The notes: generated from the sequence alone by a model not told the origin. 64,000 nucleotides of DNA from Dokdonia sp. (GCA_020630915.1 JAHDIF010000004.1:248001-312000), one strand, 5' to 3'; positions 1 to 7,942 are shown, numbered from the stretch's first letter. A program made the numbers and translations.

Positions 1-331
1 GTTTAAAAATTTCCTACAACAGACGGGGTTTACCTATGAGACGGAGACGGAAAGTGCTTTCGCGAAAGCGTTACAGCAGGCGGAAAAAGATGGGCTTGAT
101 AAAACTATAAGTAGCGCGTATACCAACTTACAAAACACCATTACCCAAGCAAAAAATCAAGAGCTGGACACCCATAAAGACGAGATACAAACAGAACTAA
201 TAGACGAGATTGTAAAAAGGTATTTTTATCGAGACGGACTCTACGCGTATCACATACAGAATAGTCCCGAAATAGCCGAAGCAAAAGCAGTACTATCTGA
301 TCAAAAACGTTACACTAAAATTTTAAAATAA
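1..331 (+). CDS. S41-family C-terminal processing peptidase, C-terminal fragment
   Basis: Only the last 109 codons are present; the reading frame starts at base 2 and the gene is cut by the window edge. The piece is helical and charged and ends with a segment beginning EIVKRYFYRDGLY followed by a short NSPEIAEAKAVL helix. In my memory of flavobacterial tail-specific (Prc/CtpA-like) proteases this layout closes the protein after the PDZ and S41 catalytic domains, which would act in the periplasm. No catalytic residues are in view, so the family is an inference from the tail alone. The palindrome GCTTTCGCGAAAGC at 56-69 is read in frame as AFAKA. The gene ends five bases before the probable start of the OmpA-family gene, suggesting one transcription unit. 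Confidence 0.55.
   Translation, partial: FKNFLQQTGFTYETETESAFAKALQQAEKDGLDKTISSAYTNLQNTITQAKNQELDTHKDEIQTELIDEIVKRYFYRDGLYAYHIQNSPEIAEAKAVLSDQKRYTKILK
56..69. repeat. GCTTTCGCGAAAGC palindrome, copy 1
   Basis: Exact 14-bp copy inside the S41-like coding fragment, read as AFAKA. Confidence 0.9.
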
Positions 332-335
332 CACT

Positions 336-1217
336 ATCTACAGGTCACTTCTATATATCCTACTAGCATTCATTTCTTTAAATGCGTATGCTCAAACAGA
401 TCGAACACACGAAACGTTTTTTGATACTGATAAGCATGACCTTGTTAAAATTGAAGAGGCAAAATTAAAGCGTTTTATTGCAAGCTTGCCTTTAGAAAAA
501 ATAGAAGATATTGCCATTTACGGCTATTGTGATGATCGTGGGAGTGATGCTTACAACCAAGCACTTTCTCAGCGCCGTGCAGATGCTATAAAAACAGCTT
601 TTGTAAATAAAGGAGTGTCAGATAGTATTATTACCAATGCAGACGGTAAAGGAGAGCTTTTGCTCACCAGACTAGACGATGTTACGAATGAGATACAGCG
701 CAAACTTAATCGAAAAGTTGAAATAATAGTTTCTCTAAAAGTGCCTCCAAAACCTGTCGAAACTAAAACAGAAGACCTAGAAGAGGAGATTGTTATGGAA
801 ATTCCTCCTAGATACAAAACACTTACAGATACCATAGAAAAGGGAGATAAAATTCTTCTGGAAAATATCCTGTTTAAAACAAATTACAGCTACATACACG
901 GTAAGTCCTATAAAAACTTAAGAACCCTGGCTAAGTACCTTAAAGAAAACCCGCAGTTGATTTTTAAAATTCAAGGGCACGTATGTTGTGTAGATCATGG
1001 TCGTGATGGCGTAGATCTCAAAACAGGAAAGCGCAACTTATCTGTTGCCCGTGCAAAGTTTGTATATGACTATCTCTCTAAAAATGGCGTAGAGAAAAAA
1101 CGTATGCGCTATGAAGGTTTTGGGAGCAGGTATCCGCTAGGTGGTGATACTAAAGAAGATAAACGTGTAGAAATTTTAGTTACATATGTAAAAAAAATAA
1201 AACCTAAGAAGAAATAA
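336..1217 (+). CDS. OmpA-family protein with two OmpA-like domains
   Basis: This is a secreted cell-wall-binding protein of about 293 residues. An N-terminal OmpA-like domain carries the helix NQALSQRRADAI, and a second one (about residues 170-290) carries NLSVARAKFVYDYL followed by a GFGSRYPLGG loop. Both match the peptidoglycan-binding pattern N..LS..RA..V. The open frame continues upstream of the first usual start (TTG at 486) and encodes a convincing signal peptide, YRSLLYILLAFISLNAYAQ, with AYA before the cut. Starting at 486 would delete it and the first strand of domain 1. No ATG, GTG or TTG lies upstream in frame, so I place the start at the ATC codon at 336. A sequencing error or mutated ATG is the alternative. 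The 3' end overlaps the convergent acetyltransferase gene by 14 bp. Confidence 0.75.
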   Translation: MYRSLLYILLAFISLNAYAQTDRTHETFFDTDKHDLVKIEEAKLKRFIASLPLEKIEDIAIYGYCDDRGSDAYNQALSQRRADAIKTAFVNKGVSDSIITNADGKGELLLTRLDDVTNEIQRKLNRKVEIIVSLKVPPKPVETKTEDLEEEIVMEIPPRYKTLTDTIEKGDKILLENILFKTNYSYIHGKSYKNLRTLAKYLKENPQLIFKIQGHVCCVDHGRDGVDLKTGKRNLSVARAKFVYDYLSKNGVEKKRMRYEGFGSRYPLGGDTKEDKRVEILVTYVKKIKPKKK

Positions 1218-1731
1218 CCTTAGTCATCTCATAATACAAAAGCTCTTCTGCATCGTTTTCTAGCTTTATTTTCTTTTTAAAAACCAGTCCTAACTTTTCT
1301 AACAACCCACGAGAAGCCTCATTTTTTTCTATAGTAATCGCGCCTATTGTTTGTAAACCAAAGTCGTTAAAAGCCGCATCCCTTAAACAGCGAGCAGCTT
1401 CGTATCCATAGCCCTTGCGTTCAAAATTAGGTAGATAAGAAAACCCGATGTCTACTCCTTGTAAACCTTCTCTATCATATAAACCACAGCACCCTATCTT
1501 TGTGCCATCAGTTCTTAAGGATACGGTATAGTTTCCATAGCCCAATCGTTCATACTGAGGCAGTACACGATCACTTATATATTTCTGAGCGGCTTCTAGC
1601 GTTTTTACATTTCTGTCCCCTATAAACTCGATCCATTTTGGGGTATTTAATAAAGCCAAAAATAACGGTGCGTCCTCTATTGAAGTGGGTGTGAGTAAAA
1701 GACGGTCTGTTTCTAGTATAGACTTCTTCAT
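1204..1731 (-). CDS. GNAT acetyltransferase, RimJ/RimL type
   Basis: This 175-residue protein would transfer an acetyl group from acetyl-CoA to an amine, perhaps a protein N-terminus; the substrate is unknown. The start LETDRLLLTPTSIEDA is typical of the RimJ/RimL branch (Acetyltransf_3). The acetyl-CoA pyrophosphate loop appears as RKGYGYEA near residue 107, and the C-terminal NEASRGLLEKLG helix is the usual motif B. It is full length for the family. It converges on the OmpA-family gene with a 14-bp overlap, so there is no room for a terminator between them. Confidence 0.85.
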   Translation of the reverse strand: MKKSILETDRLLLTPTSIEDAPLFLALLNTPKWIEFIGDRNVKTLEAAQKYISDRVLPQYERLGYGNYTVSLRTDGTKIGCCGLYDREGLQGVDIGFSYLPNFERKGYGYEAARCLRDAAFNDFGLQTIGAITIEKNEASRGLLEKLGLVFKKKIKLENDAEELLYYEMTKVISS

Positions 1732-1856
1732 GACTACGTAAAGGTACTATTCCTTTTTTTAGACTTTTAAGCACGTATGAACTACCTATCAAAAGGTGAT
1801 TATACGATGGTGTCGTGCCTGATATATTTCAAAAAACTTATCTTTAAAATAAAAAT

Positions 1857-2681
1857 ATGGATTCTTTTCTCCATTTCTTTGAGGTGATGCCTATCTGGCA
1901 AAAATTAGTTTGGATTGTTGGCCTACTAGTGATTTTCTGGATACTTGAGGGCACTTACAGCTTTTTAAAAACTCCTTATAATAAGTGGAAACATGCCAAA
2001 ACTAATTTTGTGATTCTTGCTTTTGTCATGATCATAAACGTTGTTTTTGGAGTGCTTACAGCAGGACTTTTCTTATGGTTAGATACAAATTCTTTTGGGC
2101 TGTTGCACTTAATTGAAATGCCTATTTGGGTAGAACTACTTATCGCTATCTTAATTTTGGATTTTATTGCACAGTATGGGGTTCATTACTTATTACATAA
2201 AGTAAAACCTTTATGGCGACTACATCTAGTGCATCATAGTGACACCCATGTAGATGCCACAAGCGGCACCAGACATCATCCATTAGATTTTATTGTTAGA
2301 GAAAGTTTTGCGGTCATTGCCGTATTGATTACAGGTATGCCTATTGCCTTTTACCTTTTTTACCGCATTCTAACCGTGCTTTTTACCTACTGGACACACG
2401 CTGATATTGCATTGCCTATTAAACTCGATAAAGCCTTAAGTTATGTAATTGTAACTCCTACCATGCATAAGTTTCACCACCACTATGAAATGCCCTGGAC
2501 AGATACAAATTATGGAAATATGTTTTCTATCTGGGATCGTCTTTTAGGAACTTTTAAATATGGAGATCCTTCTAAAATAGTATATGGTTTAGACATTGTA
2601 GACAACAGTAAGTCAGACGACCTAAAATATCAACTGGGGCTGCCTTTTGATAAGAGTGTCAACTACAAAACAACTAGATGA
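1857..2681 (+). CDS. Sterol desaturase / fatty acid hydroxylase family membrane protein
   Basis: This 274-residue integral membrane protein belongs to the di-iron hydroxylase superfamily (FA_hydroxylase). Three or four hydrophobic segments lie in the first 105 residues. The histidine clusters expected to bind two irons follow: HYLLH, then HLVHHSDTH with TRHHP, and HKFHHHYE near residue 205. A WTHAD segment carries a further histidine. Family members hydroxylate or desaturate lipids, carotenoids or sterols at the membrane; the substrate cannot be told from sequence. The stop overlaps the next start (ATGA), so the two genes are probably translationally coupled. A weak -7-like box (TATCTTTA) lies just upstream of the start. 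Confidence 0.85.
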   Translation: MDSFLHFFEVMPIWQKLVWIVGLLVIFWILEGTYSFLKTPYNKWKHAKTNFVILAFVMIINVVFGVLTAGLFLWLDTNSFGLLHLIEMPIWVELLIAILILDFIAQYGVHYLLHKVKPLWRLHLVHHSDTHVDATSGTRHHPLDFIVRESFAVIAVLITGMPIAFYLFYRILTVLFTYWTHADIALPIKLDKALSYVIVTPTMHKFHHHYEMPWTDTNYGNMFSIWDRLLGTFKYGDPSKIVYGLDIVDNSKSDDLKYQLGLPFDKSVNYKTTR

Positions 2682-3283
2682 GAAGCTTTGTTATAATCTT
2701 AATTATATTTATTCTTTTTCATAGTTGCACAAGACAGAAAGACATTGTGAACCCAAAAAATATTTTTACTGAAAAAGAATTGAATGAATTAAATGATATT
2801 GTCGAAAATTTTGATAAAAAGATTCTAGATACTAACTCTGATCAACTAACTATGAAAGAAGCTTATCTCAATTTTTGGGGATATCCTAAAAGTAGAGAAG
2901 TCCCGGCAGAAGACTTTTTGTATTCTGGAGTGGAGGAGCTTATTGAGCTGGAGGTTTTCGATAAAATATGGTTTTATTATGATCATGCGAAGTTTGAAAA
3001 TAATTTTGTAAAGCTCAATTCTCCAACTATTAAAAATGATCGAGATAGATTAAGTTCCTTGAGAATAAACTATAGTCCTACTAACGAATATTTTATTCTT
3101 CTCAACTTGTTAGCAAATGACAATGACTTCATTAAAAATTATATTAATATAGTTACAGCCGCTGGTGATTGTCCACCGAACATCTCGGCTAATTTTGCCT
3201 CTATATTAGATGTATTCGATTATTCGGATAAAAACCATAGACTTTTTATAGCCGTCCATTACCTAACGGAAGCATACAAATAA
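2678..3283 (+). CDS. Putative lipoprotein of unknown function
   Basis: This 201-residue protein has an N-terminal hydrophobic stretch ending in FHSC near residue 16, a good lipobox, so it is probably lipidated and anchored in the envelope. The rest is acidic and soluble, with no domain I recognise. It overlaps the stop codon of the hydroxylase gene by four bases, implying co-expression. It is more AT-rich than its neighbours (many ATT, AAT and TTT codons), which could reflect recent acquisition or weak selection. It ends three bases before the convergent elaA-like gene. Confidence 0.7.
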   Translation: MRSFVIILIIFILFHSCTRQKDIVNPKNIFTEKELNELNDIVENFDKKILDTNSDQLTMKEAYLNFWGYPKSREVPAEDFLYSGVEELIELEVFDKIWFYYDHAKFENNFVKLNSPTIKNDRDRLSSLRINYSPTNEYFILLNLLANDNDFIKNYINIVTAAGDCPPNISANFASILDVFDYSDKNHRLFIAVHYLTEAYK

Positions 3284-3285
3284 TA

Positions 3286-3741
3286 CTACTCCTTAATCAT
3301 CCCTATATGCGGAATCCCATCTTCTAGATATCCTTCTCCCACTTCTTCAAAACCAAGGTTATTATAGAATTTCTTAAGATAGGTCTGTGCAGATATTTTT
3401 ATAATTGTAGTATTAAAGTGCTCTTCTACAGCTTGTATGGACCGTTTCATAAGATCGTTTCCATATTTATGCGAGCGTTCTTTTTCTTGTACAACGACGC
3501 GACCTATACTCGCTTCTTTAAAATATACTCCAGGAGAAAAAATACGAGTATATGCCACTAGAGCATCTCCTTTAAAACCTAATACGTGTAATGCCTTTTG
3601 ATCCTTTCCATCAAGGTCTTGATAGACACAGTCTTGCTCTACTACAAAAACCTCAGCTCTTAATTGTAGGAGTGCATATAGCTCATCCTTAGAAAGTTCT
3701 TGATAGGTTTTAACTTTAAAAAAAAGAGCTTCTTTACTCAT
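3286..3741 (-). CDS. elaA: ElaA-family GNAT acetyltransferase
   Basis: This 151-residue acetyltransferase matches the ElaA family. The diagnostic N-terminal segment is LLQLRAEVFVVEQDC followed by the YQDLDGKD acidic stretch, then strand ASIGRVVVQEKER and the acetyl-CoA-binding part (KYGNDLMKRSI). Its full length agrees with ElaA (about 150 residues). The physiological substrate of this family is not established. It is transcribed with rpiB, which lies 33 bp upstream on the same strand. Confidence 0.85.
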   Translation of the reverse strand: MSKEALFFKVKTYQELSKDELYALLQLRAEVFVVEQDCVYQDLDGKDQKALHVLGFKGDALVAYTRIFSPGVYFKEASIGRVVVQEKERSHKYGNDLMKRSIQAVEEHFNTTIIKISAQTYLKKFYNNLGFEEVGEGYLEDGIPHIGMIKE

Positions 3742-3774
3742 AAAAGTACCGCGGAGCGGTTTTTCTAAAAAATA

Positions 3775-4206
3775 CTATCTACACGCAATCTTATCTACAC
3801 GTCGCTGGTGGCGACCTCCTTCAAAATCTGTAGTTAAAAATGCTTTTACCATTTCTAGCGCTTGGTTGACAGATGTATATCGTGCAGGAATGCTTATGAC
3901 GTTTGCATCATTATGTTCTCGAGCGAGCACTGCTATTTCTTTCATCCAACACAAAGCAGCACGTACCTTTTGATGCTTGTTTGCACTCATTGCAATACCA
4001 TTACCACTTCCACAAATCACAATACCGAGATCTACAGCTCCAGTATCTACAGCGGTAGCCACTTGATGACCAAAATCAGGATAGTCTACACTATCTGTTG
4101 TGTCTGTTCCAAAATTAGATATTTCGTGACCTTCACTTTTAAGATAGTCTACAATAACGAGTTTGTAATCAGGTCCTGCGTGATCGTTTCCTATAGCAAT
4201 TTTCAT
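3775..4206 (-). CDS. rpiB: Ribose 5-phosphate isomerase B
   Basis: RpiB interconverts ribose 5-phosphate and ribulose 5-phosphate in the pentose phosphate pathway in the cytoplasm. The start MKIAIGNDHAG is the family's canonical N-terminus, so I prefer the ATG at 4206 over one eight codons upstream. CGSGNGIAMSANK contains the catalytic cysteine and phosphate-binding loop, and EHNDANV is the conserved helix. At 143 residues it is the usual length. The gene reads away from the long AT-rich intergenic stretch to its right. Confidence 0.95.
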   Translation of the reverse strand: MKIAIGNDHAGPDYKLVIVDYLKSEGHEISNFGTDTTDSVDYPDFGHQVATAVDTGAVDLGIVICGSGNGIAMSANKHQKVRAALCWMKEIAVLAREHNDANVISIPARYTSVNQALEMVKAFLTTDFEGGRHQRRVDKIACR

Positions 4207-4260
4207 GTGGTTAGATTTTATGATATACAAAGTTAAAAAAATAGGAGGGAGGTGAAGTAT

Positions 4261-4274
4261 GCTTTCGCGAAAGC
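4261..4274. repeat. GCTTTCGCGAAAGC palindrome, copy 2
   Basis: Exact copy upstream of rpiB, one of only two exact copies outside genes. The flanks extend it to AGTATGC/GCATACT, giving a longer inverted repeat. Confidence 0.9.
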
Positions 4275-4768
4275 ATACTTATTTTAATAAACATCTTAAT
4301 TCCTACGTATAACAATGGTTCACAACATGTGAATAGCTATTGTCAATAACTTGTGAGTTTTTTTCATAACCTAAATAGGTTTTTACCACTATTTTTTCCA
4401 TACAAGCTACTGTATCAATTTTACAAATTTTTATATCCTTAGTTATTGCTACTTTATTGATAATTTTTGATGTAAAATTTAATAACTCTTGCAGTAAAGT
4501 TATCTTCAATTTTATGTAGATAGTCGATATTCACAATTGTGAACTGTAGTTTGTAATAGTCAGTAAATCAGTAACTATAAGTGGTTATAAATGTCTTATA
4601 AAAAGTGAATAACTTGCAATAAGTGATTTTTCAAAATCATACACTATAAAGTTATACCGCTATTCACACCACATCATCATCATCATATTTTTTTAAATTT
4701 TAAAGAAAAAGAAATGATGATTATATAGTATGTTAATAACAACTATAATATTAAAATAAAAAATATTT
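4275..4768. other. Gene-free AT-rich region with DnaA-box-like motifs (candidate oriC)
   Basis: No convincing gene is seen in about 500 bp. It holds three copies of TATTCACA (inside TGTGAATAG 4328-4336, ATATTCACA 4527-4535 and CTATTCACA 4660-4668) and a near copy (AGTGAATAA 4604-4612). These resemble the DnaA box TTATNCACA but none matches it exactly. Two inverted repeats with TTCACA/TGTGAA arms sit at 4319-4333 and 4530-4543. A (CAT)5 run at 4672-4686 is followed by a very AT-rich stretch to 4768 that could unwind easily. Origin function is an inference; a regulatory region is the alternative. Confidence 0.35.
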
Positions 4769-4933
4769 TTAAGCCGTTACAATTTGAGCCACTTCAATAG
4801 CTGTGGACGTAGTTTGAGGGGCATCTCCATTTGAGAAAGAATTATTGATGTATAGTACAAAACCTACAAGACCTAATAGGAATATTAGGATAAATAGTAG
4901 GGTGGTTTTATTTAGTTTTTTGATGGATGCCAT
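4769..4933 (-). CDS. Small single-pass membrane protein, 54 aa
   Basis: The frame runs from the ATG at 4933 (MASIKKLNKTT) to TAA at 4769. A basic N-terminus is followed by one clean membrane helix (LLFILIFLLGLVGFVLYI, about residues 12-29) and a short polar tail ending in VAQIVTA. This positive-then-hydrophobic pattern suggests an inner-membrane peptide with the N-terminus inside. I do not recognise a family. It reads divergently from rnr and ends beside the AT-rich gene-free stretch. A chance frame is possible, but the composition is that of a real membrane protein. Confidence 0.5.
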   Translation of the reverse strand: MASIKKLNKTTLLFILIFLLGLVGFVLYINNSFSNGDAPQTTSTAIEVAQIVTA

Positions 4934-5138
4934 GCGATTGTACTACCTTAAAGACGTACTAGAAACCAAAACGTTACAGTAAATTTAAGATTTTTTTAAG
5001 ATTTAACGTTTAGATTGTTTAATTATTGCCCATTAAATAATTATTAATCAATGCTTTTGTTAGACAAAATTGATGGTTAAAATGCTTAAGTAATTTAGTT
5101 AGTAACCCACACTTAATATCCATTTAATATTTAAACCG

Positions 5139-5146
5139 TAGCTTTG
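5139..5146 (+). promoter_or_regulatory. Candidate -7 box TAGCTTTG for rnr
   Basis: Matches the Bacteroidetes TAnnTTTG element. It would give rnr an untranslated leader of roughly 130 nt containing the inverted repeats described at 5171-5244. Confidence 0.4.
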
Positions 5147-5170
5147 TAGTATCTTAAGGGTTTGATTATA

Positions 5171-5244
5171 AAACCTATGATTAAGAAACTTCATAAAAAA
5201 TATACTCGTCCGAGTGTATCAAATTACAAACACAAAATAGGTTT
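5171..5244 (+). promoter_or_regulatory. Structured leader of rnr (nested inverted repeats)
   Basis: AAACCTAT at 5171-5178 can pair with ATAGGTTT at 5237-5244. Between them ATATACTCG/CGAGTGTAT (5200-5219) forms an almost perfect hairpin with one G-U pair. The nested arrangement just before rnr suggests an RNA structure or an operator. Confidence 0.4.
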
Positions 5245-5283
5245 CTAGAATACGTAAAGAAACACATTGATTAGAAAGAGTAC

Positions 5284-7518
5284 ATGACAAGAAAGAAGAA
5301 AAGAAGAAGATCTTCACCAAAAATTTCCAACATAACAGAAAGAATAGTTCGCATCCTTAAAGAGGATCACCATAAAAGTTTTAATTACAAACAAATATGT
5401 GCAAAGCTAGGAGTAGATGACGCTAGCACACGCAATCAAGTAATAAAAAAACTAGCACAACTCAAGGCCAAAGAACAAGTAATTGAGCCAGAGCGTGGTA
5501 AATACCAGCTCACTCCTAACCGCAATTACCACACAGGAATACTGGATATTTCTGGAAAAGGTGGTGGCTATGTCATGGTTACAGATCTAGAACAAGATAT
5601 TTATGTCCCACCACAGCATCTTAATAAAGCACTTAATGGTGATGAGGTAGAGGTATACATTTATCGCCAGCGCCGAAGTAAAAAAAACGAAGGAGAAATT
5701 ACAAAAATCCTAAAACGTAAAACAGAAGAGTTTGTAGGCGTTATAGAAATACAGAAAAAGTTTGCTTTTGTGCATACATCTGAGAGTGGTAAAATGTATA
5801 CAGATGTTTTTGTGCCACTCAAAAAGATAGGAGATGCACAAGATGGAGATAAGGTAGTTGTTACCTTAGAAGACTGGCCAGATAAGGCAGATTCACCTTT
5901 TGGTCGCGTGACCAAGGTGCTGGGTAAACCAGGAGAACACAATACAGAAATACACTCTATTCTTGCACAGTATGGGTTGCCCTATGAGTTTCCACAAGAG
6001 GTAGAGGAGTATGCAAATAAGATAGACACTTCTATCAAAGAAAGCGAAATCAAGAAACGTCGTGATATGCGAGATATTCTCACATTTACGATAGATCCTA
6101 AAGATGCAAAGGATTTTGATGATGCGCTTAGTTTTCAGAAACTCGAAAATGGAAACTACGAGATAGGAATCCATATTGCAGACGTAAGTCATTATCTCGT
6201 TCCAGGCACTATTCTGGATGAAGAAGCTTATGAGCGTGCCACATCTGTATACCTTGTAGATCGCGTGGTACCTATGTTACCTGAGATTTTGAGTAATGGA
6301 GCTTGCTCTTTAAGACCTAATGAGGAGAAATATACTTTCTCTGCCGTGTTTGAGATGGATCCGGCTTCCGCGAAAATTAAAAAACAATGGTTCGGTCGTA
6401 CCGTTACTTATAGTGATGCCCGTTTTGCCTATGAAGAGGCACAAGCCATTATCGAGCAAAATGTCTCCTCGAGCGCAGTCGAGAGGTCTTTAAATTCGAT
6501 TGAGAACTCAATCCCAGCCGAAGTTTCCTTAACCAGAAAAACGTATAAGACAGATCCATCTATTGCCGAAGCAATTCTAGAACTAGATAGACTTGCAAAA
6601 ATTATGCGCCGCCAGCGTATGAAAGATGGAGCTATTTCTTTTGATAAGGTAGAAGTCAAATTCAATCTAGACGAAGATGCAAACCCTACAGGTGTCTTTT
6701 TTAAAACTTCAAAAGATGCCAATAAACTCATAGAAGAGTTTATGCTGCTTGCTAATCGTAAAGTATCTGAGTTTATAGGAAAACAAACCCCTAAAAAGAC
6801 CTTTGTTTACCGTATTCACGATGAGCCAGATGATGAAAAACTTGCAGCGCTAGAAAAAGTAGTGGGTAATTTTGGGTATAAACTCAATCTTAAAGATCGT
6901 AAAAGTACCACAGCATCACTTAATAAGTTACTGGTAGATGTAAACGGTAAGAAAGAACAAAATATGGTAGATACCCTTGCGATTCGTACTATGAGCAAAG
7001 CAATATATTCTACAGATAATATAGGTCACTATGGTCTTGCGTTTGATTACTACTCGCATTTTACTTCTCCTATACGTCGTTATCCAGATGTGATGGTACA
7101 TCGTTTATTGCAGCATTATTTAGAAGGTGGTAAACCAGCTAATCAAGAAGCTTACGAAGAAAAGTGTAAACACTCTAGTAATATGGAGCAGCTGGCCACA
7201 AAGTCAGAACGAGATAGTATCAAGTATATGCAAGTAAAGTATATGCAAGATCACGAAGACCAGGAGTTTTTAGGTGTGATTTCTGGTGTTACAGAATGGG
7301 GTATTTACGTAGAGATTATTGAGAATAAGTGTGAAGGAATGGTGCGTTTGCGAGATATAAAAGATGATCATTATGAGTTTGATCAGGACACCTATTCTAT
7401 CATAGGAAAAAATACCAAGCATCAGATTACCTTAGGAGATGAGGTGATGGTAAAAGTAAAAAATGCAGATCTTGTAAAAAAACAACTTGATTTTTGGTTA
7501 GTAGGAGTGAAAGAGTAA
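5284..7518 (+). CDS. rnr: Ribonuclease R (RNB-family 3'-5' exoribonuclease)
   Basis: RNase R degrades structured RNA from the 3' end. The 744 residues show a basic start (MTRKKKRRRS), a winged-helix-like region (about 15-70), cold-shock/OB domains (about 85-210), the RNB catalytic domain from about 255 with the metal-binding signature DPKDAKDFDDA (about 270-282), the HFTSPIRRYPD motif, and a C-terminal S1 domain (about 655-740). Residues about 393-420 (starting SSSAVERSLNS) are an in-frame insertion where relatives are short. It begins exactly at a CTCGA-GCGCAG-TCGAG hairpin repeat, so I read it as a repeat insertion in a surface loop between conserved blocks. The catalytic residues are intact. 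Confidence 0.95.
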   Translation: MTRKKKRRRSSPKISNITERIVRILKEDHHKSFNYKQICAKLGVDDASTRNQVIKKLAQLKAKEQVIEPERGKYQLTPNRNYHTGILDISGKGGGYVMVTDLEQDIYVPPQHLNKALNGDEVEVYIYRQRRSKKNEGEITKILKRKTEEFVGVIEIQKKFAFVHTSESGKMYTDVFVPLKKIGDAQDGDKVVVTLEDWPDKADSPFGRVTKVLGKPGEHNTEIHSILAQYGLPYEFPQEVEEYANKIDTSIKESEIKKRRDMRDILTFTIDPKDAKDFDDALSFQKLENGNYEIGIHIADVSHYLVPGTILDEEAYERATSVYLVDRVVPMLPEILSNGACSLRPNEEKYTFSAVFEMDPASAKIKKQWFGRTVTYSDARFAYEEAQAIIEQNVSSSAVERSLNSIENSIPAEVSLTRKTYKTDPSIAEAILELDRLAKIMRRQRMKDGAISFDKVEVKFNLDEDANPTGVFFKTSKDANKLIEEFMLLANRKVSEFIGKQTPKKTFVYRIHDEPDDEKLAALEKVVGNFGYKLNLKDRKSTTASLNKLLVDVNGKKEQNMVDTLAIRTMSKAIYSTDNIGHYGLAFDYYSHFTSPIRRYPDVMVHRLLQHYLEGGKPANQEAYEEKCKHSSNMEQLATKSERDSIKYMQVKYMQDHEDQEFLGVISGVTEWGIYVEIIENKCEGMVRLRDIKDDHYEFDQDTYSIIGKNTKHQITLGDEVMVKVKNADLVKKQLDFWLVGVKE
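6467..6486. repeat. CTCGA-GCGCAG-TCGAG hairpin repeat inside rnr
   Basis: The 20 bp begin CCTCGA and end TCGAGAGG, forming a short hairpin around GCGCAG. It is read in frame as SSSAVERS. From memory this unit is usually seen between genes in marine flavobacteria; it is the only copy I found in this window. Confidence 0.6.
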
Positions 7519-7570
7519 ATCTAATATATACAATATCCTATAAAATCACCGTTGTTAGAAAAAGCAATAG

Positions 7571-7942
7571 ATGAAAACTAGTATCATAAAAAATATTACC
7601 GAGAGCTATCTAATAGTCTCGGTTTTGTTTTACTGGTTTTTTACAGCGACGGTTGTAAATCCTATTGCGATAGGATTATTAATCATACTAGGGTTGCAGT
7701 TAGTATTTCAAAAAATAGGGAGCGGTATTGCTATAGCTAGTTTATTCCTTGTTTTGAATCTATTTATGGTCCTTGCATTACTTTCTGAACTAGGAGAGTT
7801 TACAGAATTCACGACTAATTTTTATCAATTACTTATCGTAGGATCTTTATACTTAGGTTTAAATATTTGGGTAAGTAGTCGTATGATCTTAAAATACACC
7901 AGGCAACACAACTCATCTTCTCTTGAAAACAAAACAGTGTAA
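7571..7942 (+). CDS. Small multi-pass membrane protein of unknown function
   Basis: This 123-residue protein has four predicted membrane segments (about residues 12-30, 33-47, 50-70 and 83-104) and a polar C-terminal tail (KYTRQHNSSSLENKTV). I recognise no domain. It follows rnr by 52 bp on the same strand, and its last seven codons overlap the start of a small zinc-ribbon gene, so rnr, this gene and the zinc-ribbon gene may form one operon. Confidence 0.65.
   Translation: MKTSIIKNITESYLIVSVLFYWFFTATVVNPIAIGLLIILGLQLVFQKIGSGIAIASLFLVLNLFMVLALLSELGEFTEFTTNFYQLLIVGSLYLGLNIWVSSRMILKYTRQHNSSSLENKTV

Noticed and set aside
3862-4236. A 124-codon plus-strand frame opposite rpiB
   Set aside because: It is the antisense shadow of a strongly conserved gene, with an implausible Cys/Thr/Ser-rich translation.
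4303-4509. A 68-codon minus-strand frame in the gene-free region
   Set aside because: The composition is what chance gives in AT-rich DNA; there is no recognisable domain, signal or membrane segment, and it overlaps the TTCACA/TGTGAA sites.
4672-4686. (CAT)5 run considered as a phase-variable repeat
   Set aside because: It is short and not in or directly before a convincing coding region, so slippage would have no obvious effect. It is kept only as part of the candidate origin.
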